Assembly (NCBI GenBank): GCA_029961685.1
Contig: JARWKL010000004.1
Span: 20,024,348-20,088,347, forward strand
Length of the DNA: 64,000 bases
DNA from: Aristolochia californica
Taxonomy: Eukaryota; Streptophyta; Magnoliopsida; Piperales; Aristolochiaceae
Reading direction: 5' to 3'
Below, one piece after another: positions 43,472 to 55,497 of the stretch. The position numbers and the translations under genes were made by a program. The notes under the pieces are model-generated. The model was not told the origin of the DNA and ran no database searches. It worked only from the letters and a program-made list of their open reading frames with translations. The stretch's first letter is position 1. The number at the start of each line of letters is the position of its first letter.

Positions 43472-44318
43472 TGTTATGGTCCCTAGCCATGGATCGAGTA
43501 ACTCGGCATGGGATTTGTGAATCCAGCACTGTCATAGAGTTGCTGCTCTTGGTAAGGAGGAAAAGAAGGCTCTTTTCTTTGGTGTTCTCGGTAAGACTGA
43601 AAAGGAGTCTCCTTTCTTTGTTTTTCATGGTAAGGGTTGAGAACCCTTGCTGCTCGCAGACAGTAAGGGGTTGAACCCTTGGTTGCTCACTTCTAAGAGG
43701 CTAAGGACCCTCTTGGCCAGGTACTGATGTTCACGTATGATGGATTAGGTGTTCCTAAGCCTGCCTTGTTCGTGTATAGGCTAAAGCACCTCTTTAGAGG
43801 TTACTCTCGGGTTGGGGATTGGGGAAACCCCTAACCTTGCTTGGAATGAAGGGGGGAAGGCCCCTGTTGCTGCTGTGGATGAAGGGGAGGCTACAACCTC
43901 TGAGTGAACTCGGAAAAAACTTGAAACAGCAACAATCCTTTCCTCTTTAATTTTGTAAAATCAATGCAAACAGAATTCAAAAAGGAAGAGAATAAACCCA
44001 AATCAAGAGAGAAACTATACCTGGAGCTCGTCAAGGAGACCTCCGAAACCCTAGAGCTCTTCAAGGAGAACTCCAAACCCTATTTAATCTAATTCAATGC
44101 TTGACCTTCTTCTATTTCTCTACCCTCTAAATAGGGTTTGACGTCATTAGAGTTTTAGGGCTTTAATTGATAATTCTGCCCATGCAACTTGGATCCTTAC
44201 ATACTTAATGCAAAAAATATACTTAAAACAATATAAATTATGAAATTTAAAAGTAATTAACTCAGTGAGTCATTGCCGCTTCCTTTGGGTGACTCGATGA
44301 GCTATTGAGTCTTCAACA
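43472..44318 (-). repeat. 3' LTR of G1
   Basis: About 847 bp, plus-strand text TGTTATGGTCCCTAGCC...GAGTCTTCAACA. Contains TACCCTCTAAATAGGG, the reverse of a TATA-like region. Matches the right LTR. Confidence 0.9.
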
Positions 44319-44345
44319 TCAGCACCCCCCCCCCCCTGCCCCCTC
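44319..44345 (-). other. Polypurine tract of G1 with poly-G
   Basis: On the reverse strand GGAGGGGGCAGGGG... runs into TGCTGA just before the 3' LTR. The plus strand shows a run of 12 C at 44325-44336. This is the expected place of the primer for plus-strand synthesis. Confidence 0.75.
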
Positions 44346-44586
44346 CTTGGAGAAAGAGCTTGTCCTCGAGCTCATAAGTTGGGTAGACCAGTTTGAAGTT
44401 GGCCAGTTGTTCCCATGTAGCAGCCTCTTGTCCGGTGTCCTTCCATTGTACTAGAATCTCCCACTGGTTATTAATACGATTGGCACACAATACCGTAGCT
44501 GGAGTAAGAATAACCCATCCATTGTCCACCGGAGGAAGGGACGGGATCAACGAGACCCTTAAAGGGTTTAAGGAGACACGGAACAC
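44346..44586 (-). pseudogene. G1 chromodomain-like C-terminus of integrase
   Basis: The reverse frame contains PATVLCANRINNQWEILVQW, then AATWEQLANFKLVYPTYELE and DKLFLQGGG. It matches the plant chromovirus pattern of R...EVLVxW...ATWE...FP...LEDKV. Chromodomains steer integration towards modified chromatin. Confidence 0.8.
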
Positions 44587-44774
44587 ATCATGGAGTTTAG
44601 CCGTTGTGGGAAGTTGGAATTGATAGGCGACTGGCCCGATGCATGGAATAATAGAGAAACTGGTAAGGATGGTGTGGGCCCGCTAGTGAGTTTTGGTGGT
44701 AAGGATGGAGTCATAGCTAGACATAGTCAACTTCTTTGTATGTGATATCCTGTTGCCCTCGTAGTAGAAGTCCT

Positions 44775-45500
44775 TCATACGAACTTGTGATTTGAGGAGG
44801 CAATCCAAAATATTTTGTAACACCTGGTCTCGTTCAATGAGTGCTTGATCAATAGAGTCCACGCGAGTGGAGCCCAGAGTATATGAGAGAAGCAAAGGAG
44901 CATCTCTGCCATAGAGAATGCTGAAGGGAGTAGACTATAAAGCGGTGTGGAAGGAAGTGTTGTAACAATATTCCACCCACGGTAGCCATTGAACCCAATT
45001 TTTAGGACGATCGCCACTAGACATCGGAAATACATTTCCACAGTGAGGTTAACTACCTCTGTTTGGCTGTCTGTTTGAGAATGATAGGATGATGAGAACT
45101 TCAACTTGGTGTCGCATAGATGAAACAATTCACGAAAAAAAGTGTTGGTAAAGACATCATTAGGATCACTGACAATCGATTCGGGAATACCATGTAAACG
45201 AACAATATGCCTGAGAAATATTTGTGCCACTCTGGATGTTGTATATGGGTGTGCCATGGGGATAAAGTGAGCATACATGGAGAACCGATCCACATCCACA
45301 AATAAAATTGACTTGCCCAAAGATTGTGGAAGATCTTTGACGAAGTCCATAGAAATATCGGCCTACACCTGTGTTGGAAGTGCCAAAGGCTGTAGAAGAC
45401 CAGTGGAACTTAAGTGTTCGGCCTTGTTACATTGACACACCAGACAAGATCATACATATGCTACAATGGAGGTCTTCATAGCTTGCCAATAGAAATCCGC
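44775..45500 (-). pseudogene. G1 integrase
   Basis: The reverse frame from 45350 has MDFVKDLPQSLGKS, VDRFSMYAHFIP, HGIPESIVSDPNDVFTN and SSSYHSQTDSQTEVVN, covering all three catalytic acidic residues (the D of MDF, D of SDPND, E of QTEVVN). The upstream zinc-binding part near 45400-45500 is decayed. Confidence 0.85.
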
Positions 45501-45607
45501 TCGAATGTGATGCAATGTTTTCTAGATGCCTTCATGAGTGTTGTCATGGTATGCAGAGATGATGGCTGAAACAAAAATTTGTAATAAATAAGAGAATCCT
45601 GAATGGT

Positions 45608-46304
45608 CTATCTAGAGTCCATGGCCCCCTCTATAAATTTCTTGTGCATATCGAGAAGAACCGAATTGCTGGCATTTTCCTCCTTGACCAAGTCTAAAAG
45701 AATAAAACGAGGCTGGTTGATAGCATATAGAAGCGGCAGAGTCTCCAAACGTCGTGATAAGGCATTGGCTGCCTTGTTTAACCTGTTTGCACGGTATTCC
45801 ATAGTAAAGTCGAATCCCATCATTTTACAAATCCATTGTTGTTGAGGAGAAGTCATGAGTCACTGCTCCAGCAAATATTTAAGGTTGTAATGATCAGTAC
45901 GAATAAGAAATGCGCAACCCCATAAGGACAGGCGCCAATGTTGGATAGCTTTGGCCGACCCGATTAACTCGTGTTCATATACTGGCAATTTGTGTGACGT
46001 ACTGCCAGCTATCAACTGAAATATGCAATAGGGTGAAAGTGCTACTGTAGAACGGCCCAATGCCCCCACCTGATGCGTCACACTCAACCTCAAATAAATC
46101 TTCAAAATTGGGAAGTTGCAAAACTGGTGCAGATGCAAGAGCTAATTTGAGATCCGAGAAGGACTGTGTGGCCTGATCATTCCAAATAAAGAAATTTTTC
46201 ATGAGGAGATTTGTCAATGGTGCTGTTATCGGTCCATAGTTTATGATAAATTTCCTATAATATTCTGCCAATCCCAAAAACCCTCTAAAAGCAGAGGTAT
46301 TCAT
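45608..46304 (-). pseudogene. G1 RNase H region
   Basis: Reverse frames 46304-45975 (GFLGLAEYYRKFIINYGPIT, then VECDASGGG), 46138-45860 (YEHELIGSAKAIQHWR, RTDHYNLKYLLEQ) and 45856-45608 (QQQWICKMMGFDFTMEYR, AANALSRR) follow the gypsy RNase H order. Frameshifts separate them. Confidence 0.85.
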
Positions 46305-46439
46305 AGGTTGCGGCCAATCAACAATAAATTAAGTTTTCTCCGAATCAACTGTGACCCCATCATGGGAAATAATATGGCCGAGATAGCCACATGTGATGTC
46401 ACAAATGAGCATTTCAATTTCTTTATATATAATTGATGG

Positions 46440-46905
46440 GCATGTAACAGTTGAAATACCAATCTTAAATGATCTAAATGTTGATGCCCGAACTGGCTAT
46501 AAATGAGTATGTCATCAAAGAAAACAAGTACAAATTTGCAAAGATAGTTGCAGAATACCTCATTAACGCCTAGAATGTGGATGGGGTGTTGGATAACCCA
46601 AATGGCGTGACCAAAAATTCAAAGTGGCCGTGATGAGTGTGAAAGGACATTTTCTCTATTTCATCTAGATGCATACGAACCTGATGATATCCAAAGCTCA
46701 AGTCCAATTAGGTGAATATATATGACCCGTGCAATTCATCTAAAAGCTCCTCCACCATAAGAATAGGGAACTTATCTTTCACATTTTGGCCATTCAAATC
46801 CCAATAATCGACACAAAATCGCCATGTACCATCATGTTTCTTAACGAGGAGGACTAGCGACAAAAATGGTGAACGACTGCTGCAAATAAGGCCTTGTTGT
46901 AGCAT
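46440..46905 (-). pseudogene. G1 reverse transcriptase
   Basis: The reverse frame 46905-46708 has GLICSSRSPFLSLVLLVKKH, WRFCVDYWDLN, then LLDELHGS. Further on, near 46505, the reverse text still encodes FFDDILI, the YxDD-type catalytic motif in its gypsy form. Stops lie between the parts. Confidence 0.83.
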
Positions 46906-47207
46906 GGTTTGGCATTGTCTTTAAATTTCATCTTTTTGTAGGTATGGGTACCGATAAGGTCAAACGATCACCACTTTTGAGCCCTATTTTAAACATATCC
47001 AATGGTCACAATGCCTCAAGGGAGGCAGCCTAGAGGGCTCTTGTAACAAGTCCGAGAACTCATCCAGGAGATGTTCTATATTATTGTCCGGATTGTCCTA
47101 TGTGTGAATCGTATGAATATGATGTGGCTTGTCCACGTGACTGCCCTATAATAGTACTTGTTGTCCGCCTGTTTCAAAACTCATAGTAAAATCCCATAAA
47201 ATAGGGC

Positions 47208-47690
47208 CTAATTTTTGCAGCCATTTAATACCCAATACCATATCATACCCATATAGAAGTATGACAAAAAAATTGAATGAAAGAAAGTCGTACCGATTGA
47301 GAATTTTACTTTTTTACTGATGTCATAGCTTGAAACTTTTTCTCCATTGGCAACCGAAATTGTTGTTGTTGAGTGTGGAAGTATTTTTAGTTGAAGGTGT
47401 TGAGCAGCGGTCCAATGGAAAAAATTATGTGTACTTCCCGAATCCAGAAGGTTGACAAGGTCCTGGTCCATCACCCGAGTGCGGACTTGCATAGTTTTGG
47501 TGGATTTCTGTCCTATAATGGCATGCAAAGAGATTTCTGGTGGATCCTCTTCAGTAGAATCATCAAGCTGTTGTGGTTTTTTTATTTCATCAACCTCTAA
47601 CCATAACAAACATTTATATTAATGGCCTACCCTGTATGTTTCATCACAGTTGTAACATAAGTTCTTTGCCCTGCGCTTAGCCTTCTCCAC
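47208..47690 (-). pseudogene. G1 zinc knuckle and protease
   Basis: Reverse text near 47690-47640 encodes NLCYNCDETYRVGH, a decayed CCHC zinc knuckle. The frame 47609-47208 includes ISLHAIIGQKSTKTMQVR and NLLDSGSTHNFF, the DSG active site of the gypsy protease. Confidence 0.85.
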
Positions 47691-47777
47691 ACTCGTTAAT
47701 TTTTTAAATACAGGAGTAATACTGAGATGATTTCTGACCTGTTGCCCTGCTGGAGAAGCTATCTGAAGGTTAGTGTT

Positions 47778-48356
47778 TCACCTCCCTTGCCAGTTATTGG
47801 AAGGGTTCCGGTCCCTTTGCCAAGTTGGTCTCTTGTTTTGAACTTTTTGTCGAAGTTCTAGTGCACGAGCTAGATTCATTACTCGAGCTAAGTCAGCAGG
47901 TGCGTGGAGCTCCACCTCTAACCTTAATGACTCAGTAAGGCCTGGTGTAAATAAATTGACTTGCTGGTATATGCGAACCATCTGAATGGCTCATGCCAAT
48001 TTTTCTTGGAACTGTTTTTGATATAGTTCCACTAGGCCAATTTGTTGTAATAGCAATAGATCCCCCAAGGGGTTACTGTGGGCTGGAGGACGTAACCGGA
48101 TAGTGCATAACTCCTTAAACTTTTCCCAATCCAGCACCAATATATTCAACTCTACTTGATGAAACCAGAGTTGTGCTTCATCAAGCATGTGGAAGTCGGA
48201 CAGTCCCACCTTATCAATTTCTAATGTTCTCTGATGGGTAAAAAACTTTTTGCAGCTATGTAACCAAATCAAGGGGTCATCTGACCCATTAAAAGTATGG
48301 AAGTCAAGTTTTGTATACCTTGGTACGGTGCCTCCTCCTTGGCTGAAATTTCCCAT
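47778..48356 (-). pseudogene. G1 gag
   Basis: ATG at 48356-48354 on the reverse strand starts MGNFSQGG. It includes YTKLDFHTFNGSDDPLIWLH, EAQLWFHQVE and LRPPAHSNPLGDLLLLQQIG, the retrotransposon gag core. It continues in the frame 47981-47778 (NLFTPGLTESLRLEVELHAP, LARALE). One break separates the two frames. Confidence 0.85.
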
Positions 48357-48639
48357 CTAGCTAGGAAAGGCAGTGTGCCCTATAAATTGGTCTCTCCCTG
48401 TGTTTAATGAGTTGTCCTCTCCTCTTTGCTCCGGGGTTGAATTTCTTCCCACTATAATAATTTCCAACATTCCAGACAGTCTATCAATCTGGAGATTAAT
48501 ATTTGGAATTTTTTGTAACTTCTCCGTGATTATGGCAAACTTTCATTGATTCTCTACTTATTTTTCTTCCTGTGTCTGCTACTCTCTGATCATCAACTCT
48601 TTTAACTCACCATTGTTGGGCTCCCCCGTGTTACCCTAC

Positions 48640-49462
48640 TCTGATACCAAGTTTTTATGGTCCCTAGCCATAGATCGAGTAACTCGGTGTGGGATTTATG
48701 AATCCAGCACTGTAATAAAACTGTTGCTCTTGGTAAGGATGAAAAGGAGGCTCTTTTCTTTGGCTATTCTCGATAAGACTGAAAAGAAGTCTCCTTTCTT
48801 TGTTTTTCTCAATAAGGGTTGAGAACCCTTGCCGCTCGTGCTCACTACTGAGAGAGTAAGGACCATCTTGGCCAGGTACTGATGTTCACGTATGAGGGAT
48901 TAGGTGTTCCTAATCCTGCCTTGCTCGTGTATAGGCTAAAGCACCTCTTTAGAGGTTGCTCTCGGGTTGGGGATTGGGGAAACCCCTACCCTTGCTCGGA
49001 ATGAAGGAGGGAATGCCCCTCTTGCTGTTGTTGATGAAGGGGAGGCTACAGCAGCTGAGTGAACTCAGAAACAGCAACAATCCTTTCCACTTTGATTCGG
49101 TAAAATCAATGCAAACAGAATTTAAAAAGGAAGAGAATAAACCAAAATCGAGAGAGAAACTATACCTGGAGCTCGTCAAGGAGACCTCAAAAACCCTAGA
49201 GCTCGTCAAGGAGAACTCCAAACCCTATTTAACCTAATTCAATGCTTGTCCTTCTTCTATTTCTCTACCCTCTAAATAGGGTTTGATGTCATTAAAGTTT
49301 TAGGGCTTAAATTGACAATTTTGCCCCTACGACCTGGATCTTTACATACTTAATGAAAAAAATATACTTAAACAATATAAAATATGAAATTTAAAAGTAA
49401 TTAACTCAATGAGTGATTGCCGCCTCTTTTGGGTGACTCAGTGAGCTATTGAGTCCTCAACA
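48640..49462 (-). repeat. 5' LTR and primer site of G1
   Basis: LTR about 48653-49462; primer site TTGGTATCAGAG at 48651-48640 on the reverse strand. The LTR ends GAGTCCTCAACA on the plus strand. Confidence 0.88.
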
Positions 49463-50228
49463 TTACAAAACCTTGTTTCTAGTACCATAAATGTGTTAAA
49501 ATTTCCATATATGAACCAAGGTGGAGACATCCATTTGTCAAAGTAAAAAGGCTTGCTATTAGATTTTTTGTATCAAACAGATTTATGTTTAAAACAACAA
49601 TCTAGCCAATTGATGGGCCAACCAACTAGGGGTTTCATTGGTCAAACTGTTGGAAGTGGGTGTATAGTCTGGTTTAGGCCTCTCATGTGGTTTCAGATTT
49701 TTGAGAAGGGTGCAAATGCCTATTTGAATGAACAAACCTATTGTAACCAACTTGATTTATTCAATTGACATCAATGATTTATGTTGCTTGATCTATTAAT
49801 AGAGTTTTGACTCTAAACTATGGGACACCTAGACTTTAGATGGAAAAAATAACTTGTCAATGGTGATTAAATAGAGTCAATGTTGCTAGCTTTTTCCCAT
49901 CCTTGTATTTTCTTGAGTATATATTGATATGTGTTAGAAAAAGGATGTATAGTCAATTTTTTTCCTAGTAAATAGGTCAATATTTTTTCTATTTTAGCCA
50001 TTTCATTTAGATTGAAAAGTAAATTTCATTTTTCCTCTTTTAATGTTTTTTACATTTCTGATGTCTTGATGCTTGACATTTAGTTCTCTATGGATTATAC
50101 AGTCTCATTTTTCAAGCTTGTCAAAGTATCATAATATGTAGTGCTCATGGAAGTGTGGTTTCTCTTTCTCTTTTTATTTTTTATTGTTTCTAAATAAGTT
50201 ACTCTAGTTTTGCTTAAAGGATGTAAGT
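49463..50228. other. Unique stretch between G1 and B1
   Basis: Probably the host sequence that continues from 43471 across G1. The open frame 49553-49768 (contains GQPTRGFIGQTVGSGCIVWF and NEQTYCNQLDLFN) has no ATG at its start and no recognised family; it could be an exon remnant. The rest is T-rich without features. Confidence 0.35.
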
Positions 50229-50836
50229 TGTTACAATGTGGGACCCACCATGGTGCTCGACCTGGTGGGACCCAGCATGAGGACATGGGACACCAAGAAG
50301 AGTCCTCTCCCAAGCAAGCACGACTTAAGGAATTAAGAATCACAAGCTGAATTGGGTTAGAAGACTTGAGGATCAAATGGGGCACACAAATATCTCACGA
50401 GCTGGCAAACTTATCAAGATGAGCTGGTAGATCATGAGGGACCCACAAGGATAAGGCCATGAGCTTGCCTCCTCCCTTATATTTACGTGAATGAAGAAAG
50501 AGTTCTAGTTCAACTCATATTAGTCTTCTAGTAGATTGGTTTGAATAGATTTATCTTAGAGAGTTAGAGTTGGAATGTAATTAGGATTGAAAGGCTAATT
50601 GTATAAGGACTTTACCTCTTCCTCTACTATAAATAGAGGTGTTGTAATTCGGTATTAATCAAGTTACACATCTCATTCTTGAGTTAATCTCTCTCTCTCT
50701 CTTTGCTTGGCACCACCTCTCTTTTCTATTTTATTTTTTCTTCTCTCTACTCTGGAGTTGTTCTTCCCTTTTCTTCTTTTTTTTATTTCTTCTTTATCTT
50801 GCTCGGAATTATGAAAAGGGGATCCTAAATTCAACA
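50229..50836 (+). repeat. 5' LTR of B1
   Basis: TGTTACAATGTGGGACCC...CCTAAATTCAACA. A CTACTATAAATAGAGG region near 50625 is the likely TATA box. Confidence 0.92.
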
Positions 50837-50848
50837 TGGTATCAAAGC
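50837..50848 (+). other. Primer binding site of B1
   Basis: TGGTATCAAAGC directly follows the 5' LTR; one base differs from the usual TGGTATCAGAGC. Confidence 0.85.
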
Positions 50849-51330
50849 ATTATATTTAGGATCCCTCGTCAAAGGAATGCTCTAAAGAAGTGATGATCAA
50901 CACCACTCAAAGAAGGCTCTTTTATGAAGGAAGAACACAAGCCGAGAGATAAGTGTTTAATTTTTTTCATTTCATGTTACTTGTTTCTGAATTTAGAAGA
51001 TGATTTAAGGATGATTATGTAAATTCTTTGATCTTATTATATTATGGATATGCATGCCTCTCTATATAGAAGGAGCTATCAAAACAATTTTGTCGGTTTG
51101 GAAATTTTGTATACCGAGACCAGTCCATGATCAGATTGTTGGAATTTTTTTCCGTGGGATAAGAGTTCCCTGATATAGAAGATTGTTATTGAGTCTCTTA
51201 TGAGTAGTATTAGAAAAAAAAATTAGAATAATAATTTAGCATCAATGCTAAAATTTCCCATACATCGAGTTGTTTGAAGTGTACTACTTGGTGTTATTAT
51301 TAGATTTTTTTTGAAGAAGAAGGGCCTATC

Positions 51331-52400
51331 ATGGCTGAAGAAAATATGAATATCAAAGGTGATATACTGAGAATTACCACCATACCCTTATGTGGGGTAT
51401 CAAATTTTATGAGTTGGTCCACATCGGTTCGGAGGTTCCTTATAACTAAAGACCTAATTGGTCACCTCACCACCCAAGGACCACCTATTGATGAAGATGA
51501 TATTTTTTATAACAAATGGTTGAAAAATGATACTTTGGTGATTAGTTGGCTAATCAATAGCATGGAAGAACATGTCTCGAACAATGTTATTCATCTTGAC
51601 ACTGCTAAACAAATTTGGGAGACATGTGCTAAATTGTACTCTTGCCCGGATACTCTACATAGACCATATGATATTCTCCAAAGAATGTTGAATACTAAAC
51701 AAGAAGAAAATATCCATGAGTACTTGGCTCGTTTTAGAGATTTTCTTCAAGAGTGGAAGTTATCTCAGCCTTCAAGCACATATATTTTTATACAAGACAA
51801 ATAGAAGGAAGCCTTAATTACTGCTATTTGTCTTGCAAATGTTAAACCCCAACTTGAGATTGCCAAGAGTCAACTTTTGAGTGCTTCTGATGTCCCCAAG
51901 TTTGATGATGTATGCACAACACTACTTCGTATTCTAGACACTTCTTCCTCCACTACTGAAGTATCATCTGCTATGTATTCCGATCATAGAGGATCATCAT
52001 CTAACCGCGGCCGAGGCTAAGGTAGAGGTTATAGAGGAGGCAAAGGAAGAGGTGGAAGGACAGGTGCTGGCAGAGCAGATGGGAAAGAATGTACTCATTG
52101 TAAAAAAATTGGCCACACTATAGATCATTGCTATTACGGGGCATGCACATACTGTGGACAATATGGCCATTATAAAGAAATATGCTATAAAGCCAATGGA
52201 TAGTTAGAATTAACAAGGGCTAATCAAGCCTTTATAAGTTATACAAAAGAAGAACAACCCACAAAATCAGCAGCATAGAAAATTTTTACTGATGAAGAGT
52301 ATGAGCTAATTCAGAAAATGAAGACAATGCTGGGTTCTTCTCCTAGTTCCTCCACAACTACTGCTGCCACTACCGCTTCAGGTATGCTATCTGCCTCATC
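51331..52400 (+). pseudogene. B1 gag with two zinc knuckles
   Basis: ATG 51331 (MAEENMNIKGD). The gag core includes ISWLINSMEEHVSNNVIHL and IWETCAKLYS. After TAG at 51802 the frame continues with a Gly/Arg-rich segment, then CTHCKKIGHTIDHC and CTYCGQYGHYKEIC, two CCHC zinc knuckles. Further stops at about 52018, 52201 and 52276. B2 carries the same gag. Confidence 0.88.
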
Positions 52401-52404
52401 TTCA

Positions 52405-52690
52405 TCCTGGATAATTGACTCGGGAACCTCTGAGCATCTTACAGGTAACAAAAATTTATTACATTCTCTATCTCTGAGTCTTTCACACAAGTTTGTTATC
52501 ATAGCTGAATGTTCTCAAACCAAGTCCAAGGGAAAGGTTCCACTTCTGTCACACCATCACTTCTGCTCACTGATATTCTTTTCATTCCTACTTTCCCTTT
52601 GAATCTATTATCTGTTAGTCAGTTGACAAAATATTTTAATTGCTCTATTACCTTCTCACCCACTTCATGTGTCTTTCAGGATCTTATAAC
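52405..52690 (+). pseudogene. B1 protease
   Basis: SWIIDSGTSEHLTGNKNLLH carries the DSG active site. A frameshift near 52505-52515 moves the rest (TDILFIPTFPLNLLSVSQLT) to another frame. Confidence 0.85.
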
Positions 52691-53630
52691 GAAGCAGGTG
52701 ATTGGTGGAGGCCATGAACAAGGGGGGCTTTACTACTTGGATATGCTGAAAATAAATATGGTTTCTACTACTGAAAATGAGACACGGTTATGGTACAATC
52801 GGTTGGGACATCCATTAACACAGTCTCTTCATTATATGTTTCCTTCTCTTAAAGTAAGGCCAAAATTTCATTGTGAGGTTTGTCAATTGAGTAATCATCA
52901 AAGGAGTACATACTCTCGTCGCCCAGAAGTCAAAAGTGTCACTCCATTTTCTTTAATTCATACTGATGTTTGGGGGCCCTTGAGTGTCTCCAACATTTCT
53001 CAAGCAAAATATTTTTTTACATTTATTGATGATTTCACTCCCACAACTTGGTTGTTTATATTTAAGGAGCATTCTGAGATGCCATTCATTTTTAAGTCAT
53101 TTCATGCTATGGTACTCACACAATTTGGTCAGAAAATAAAAATTCTCCTGTCTGATAATGCCAGAGAATATGTTTCCAAAAACCTTGACTCCTTTTTTCA
53201 AGAAAATGGCATTATCCCTTAAACATCATGCGCCTACACTCCTCAACAAAATGGTGTCGCTGAATGAAAAAATCATCATATTCTTAAGGTGGCTCGAGGT
53301 TTATTATATGCCATGAAAATTCCATACTTTTATTGGCCTCATGCAGTCCTTACGGCTTGCTTTCTTATAAATCGTCTACCATCTACTATTCTTGGTAATA
53401 AACCTCCTTACTCTAGATTATTACCAAATGATGGTCCATTTTCACTACCTTTGAAAGTCTTTGGATGTCAATGTTTTGTTCATAATTCATTATCTAGACA
53501 CAGGAAACTTGATCCTAAATCTATCAAGTATATCTTTTTAGGATACTCTCGCACACAAAAGGGTTATGTTTGTTGTAGTCCTACTCGTCAACGTTAATTT
53601 GTGTCAAGGGATGTAACATTTTTTTAAGAG
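52691..53630 (+). pseudogene. B1 integrase
   Basis: GAG-pre-integrase zinc region (RLGHPLTQSLHY, FHCEVCQLSN), first Asp in LIHTDVWGP, second in LLSDNAREY (normally SDNGxEY), third acidic residue in PQQNGVAE. Then FYWPHAVLTACFLINRLP and FLGYSRTQKGYVC. Stops at 53220 and 53264 lie where the family has Gln and Arg, and another is at 53596. Confidence 0.88.
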
Positions 53631-53989
53631 TCCTCATTTTATTCTGATAGTGCTCCTCCTGGTCTGTCCACAGTACCAGGTTCCCCTCGAATGGTTATGC
53701 CTCGTGATACATAGATTATTCAACCCCCAGAGCAAGTGGCCGACACCACACCTACCGAGTTAACAGATCCAACAGACGTAAGTTCTTCATTACCAGTTAT
53801 TTTTGGCCCTCAATATGATACTCGTCCTATTTCTATAAGGAAAAAACCTAGATCATGCATTAGACCTTCTACTTCTCATCTCATATCAAAATTTGTGTCT
53901 TATCATCGCCTCTCACCTTTATGTTATCAGTTTCTTTCTTCTATTTCCTCCATATTTGGTCCTCAGTCCTATCAGGAGCCTCTACAATA

Positions 53990-54800
53990 TCTAGGGTGGA
54001 AGGCAGTAATGGATGAAGAAATGAAGGCCCTTAAGGACAATCATACATGGTCACTGGTTCCTCTTCCCACATATAAAAAACTTTGTGGTTTCAAGTGGGT
54101 TTATACTGTCAAACATAATCCGGATGGGTCAATTGCACGACTAAAGGCTTGACTGGTTGCCAATGGTTATACTCAGTGCTATAGAATCTATTATGAAAAA
54201 ATCTTCTCTCCAGTGGCAAAAATGAATTCGGTACGTATATTATTATCTATGGCAGCCAACTCATCATGGTCGATATATCAACTTGATGTGAAAATTGCAT
54301 TTCTTAATGGTGATATTAAAGAAGAAATTTACATGCAACAACCACCTGGGTATGTGGTTGAGGGGGAGTCAGTAAGCAGCCTAAAAAATTCTTTATATGG
54401 TCTAAAGCAGTCCCCTCGGGCATGGTTTAAGAAATTTAGTCAAGCCATCATAAGGGTCGGCTTTCACAAATGCTCTAGAGATCACTCAATATTTATAGAA
54501 AATACACCGAGAGGTATGATGATTCTGGCTGTATATGTTGATAATATTATTTTATCTGGGTGTGATTCCGAGGGCATCCAGAAAACAAAGGAGAAAATAT
54601 GTGCTGAATTCAAGATAGAGGATTTTGGACTACTCAAATATTTTTTGGGTATTGAAGTATTACAATCCAGACATGGGATTGTGCTATCCCAAAGGAAGTA
54701 TGCCCTTGATCTACTAGAGGAGACAAGAATGATGGGATGCAAACCAGTAGACACTCCTATGGACTCAAATACAAAATTATGTGGAGGCACTGGAGAAGAT
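53990..54800 (+). pseudogene. B1 reverse transcriptase with YVDN instead of YVDD
   Basis: Starts near EEMKALKDNHTWSLVPLP, GFKWVYTVKHNPDGS. A TGA at about 54150 replaces Arg of RLKARLV. It continues from 54213 with KMNSVRILLSMAANSSW, LDVKIAFLNGDIKEEIYM and SLYGLKQSPRAWFKKF. At 54532-54546 the catalytic motif reads VYVDNIIL: the second Asp of YVDD has become Asn (GAT to AAT), which would abolish polymerase activity. Confidence 0.9.
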
Positions 54801-55490
54801 GTAGATATTGGGAAATATCAAAGACTAGTGGGACGACTTATTTACCTGTGTGTAACAAGGCTGGATATTTCATATACAATAAGTGTGGTAAGTCAATACA
54901 TGCACAAGCCACAACTTAGTCATTGGCAAGCACTTGAAAGAATACTACAATATCTGAAAGGAGCTCCTGGAAAGGGGCTTCTTTATAAAAACCATGGTCA
55001 CTTCAACATCGAAGGATTCTCAGATGCAGACTAGACCGGATCCCCAAATGACAGAAAATCTACTTCGGGATTTTGTACGATGGTTGGAGGGAATTTGGTT
55101 ACATGGAAAAGCAAGAAGCAAAATGTAGTAGCATGGTCTAGTGCAGAAGCAAAATACAAGGCCATGGCACACACTGTTAGTGAACTCATATGGATAAGAT
55201 CTCTTTTCACTGAGTTGGGATTCTACAAAGAAGCTCCAATAGATCTATACTATGACAATCAAGCAGCAATACACATTACATCGAATCCAGTCTTCTATCA
55301 AATAACAAAGCATATTGAAGTGGATTGTCATTTTATACGAGAAATATTCCAAGCTAGTTTCCTATCTCTGAAGCATAGATCAACACAAAGTCAAGTTGCA
55401 GATATTCTCACCAAGCCGGCCACTCACAAGATTATGTCTACCATATGCAGCAAGCTGGGCATTTATGATGTCTTCTCACCCCCAGCTTGA
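54801..55490 (+). pseudogene. B1 RNase H region
   Basis: GRLIYLCVTRLDISYTISVV, GFSDAD followed by TAG at 55032 where the family has Trp, STSGFC, VAWSSAEAKYKAMAH, YYDNQAAIHI, KHIEVDCHFIRE and ADILTKPA. The catalytic acidic residues are visible. It ends GIYDVFSPPA, and the last codons overlap the polypurine tract. Confidence 0.9.
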
Positions 55491-55497
55491 GGGGGAG
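55484..55497 (+). other. Polypurine tract of B1
   Basis: AGCTTGAGGGGGAG immediately precedes the 3' LTR. The same sequence, with CCCAG before it, is found inside family A and next to the 3' LTR of family C. Confidence 0.85.

Larger units (their letters stand above)
43472..49462 (-). mobile_element. Ty3/gypsy chromovirus-type element G1 (reverse)
   Basis: A nearly 6-kb element with LTRs 43472-44318 and about 48653-49462 and flanks GTACA/TTACA, a probable target duplication with one mismatch. On the reverse strand the order is LTR, primer site (TTGGTATCAGAG), gag, zinc knuckle, protease, reverse transcriptase, RNase H, integrase, chromodomain, polypurine tract, LTR. This order (RT before integrase) defines Ty3/gypsy, and the C-terminal chromodomain defines chromoviruses; it looks closest to the Tekay/Del type. 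All genes are broken by stops or frameshifts. Confidence 0.92.

Noticed and set aside
44683..44895. Separate small gene next to the G1 integrase
   Set aside because: Reverse frame continues the decayed region between integrase and chromodomain of G1.
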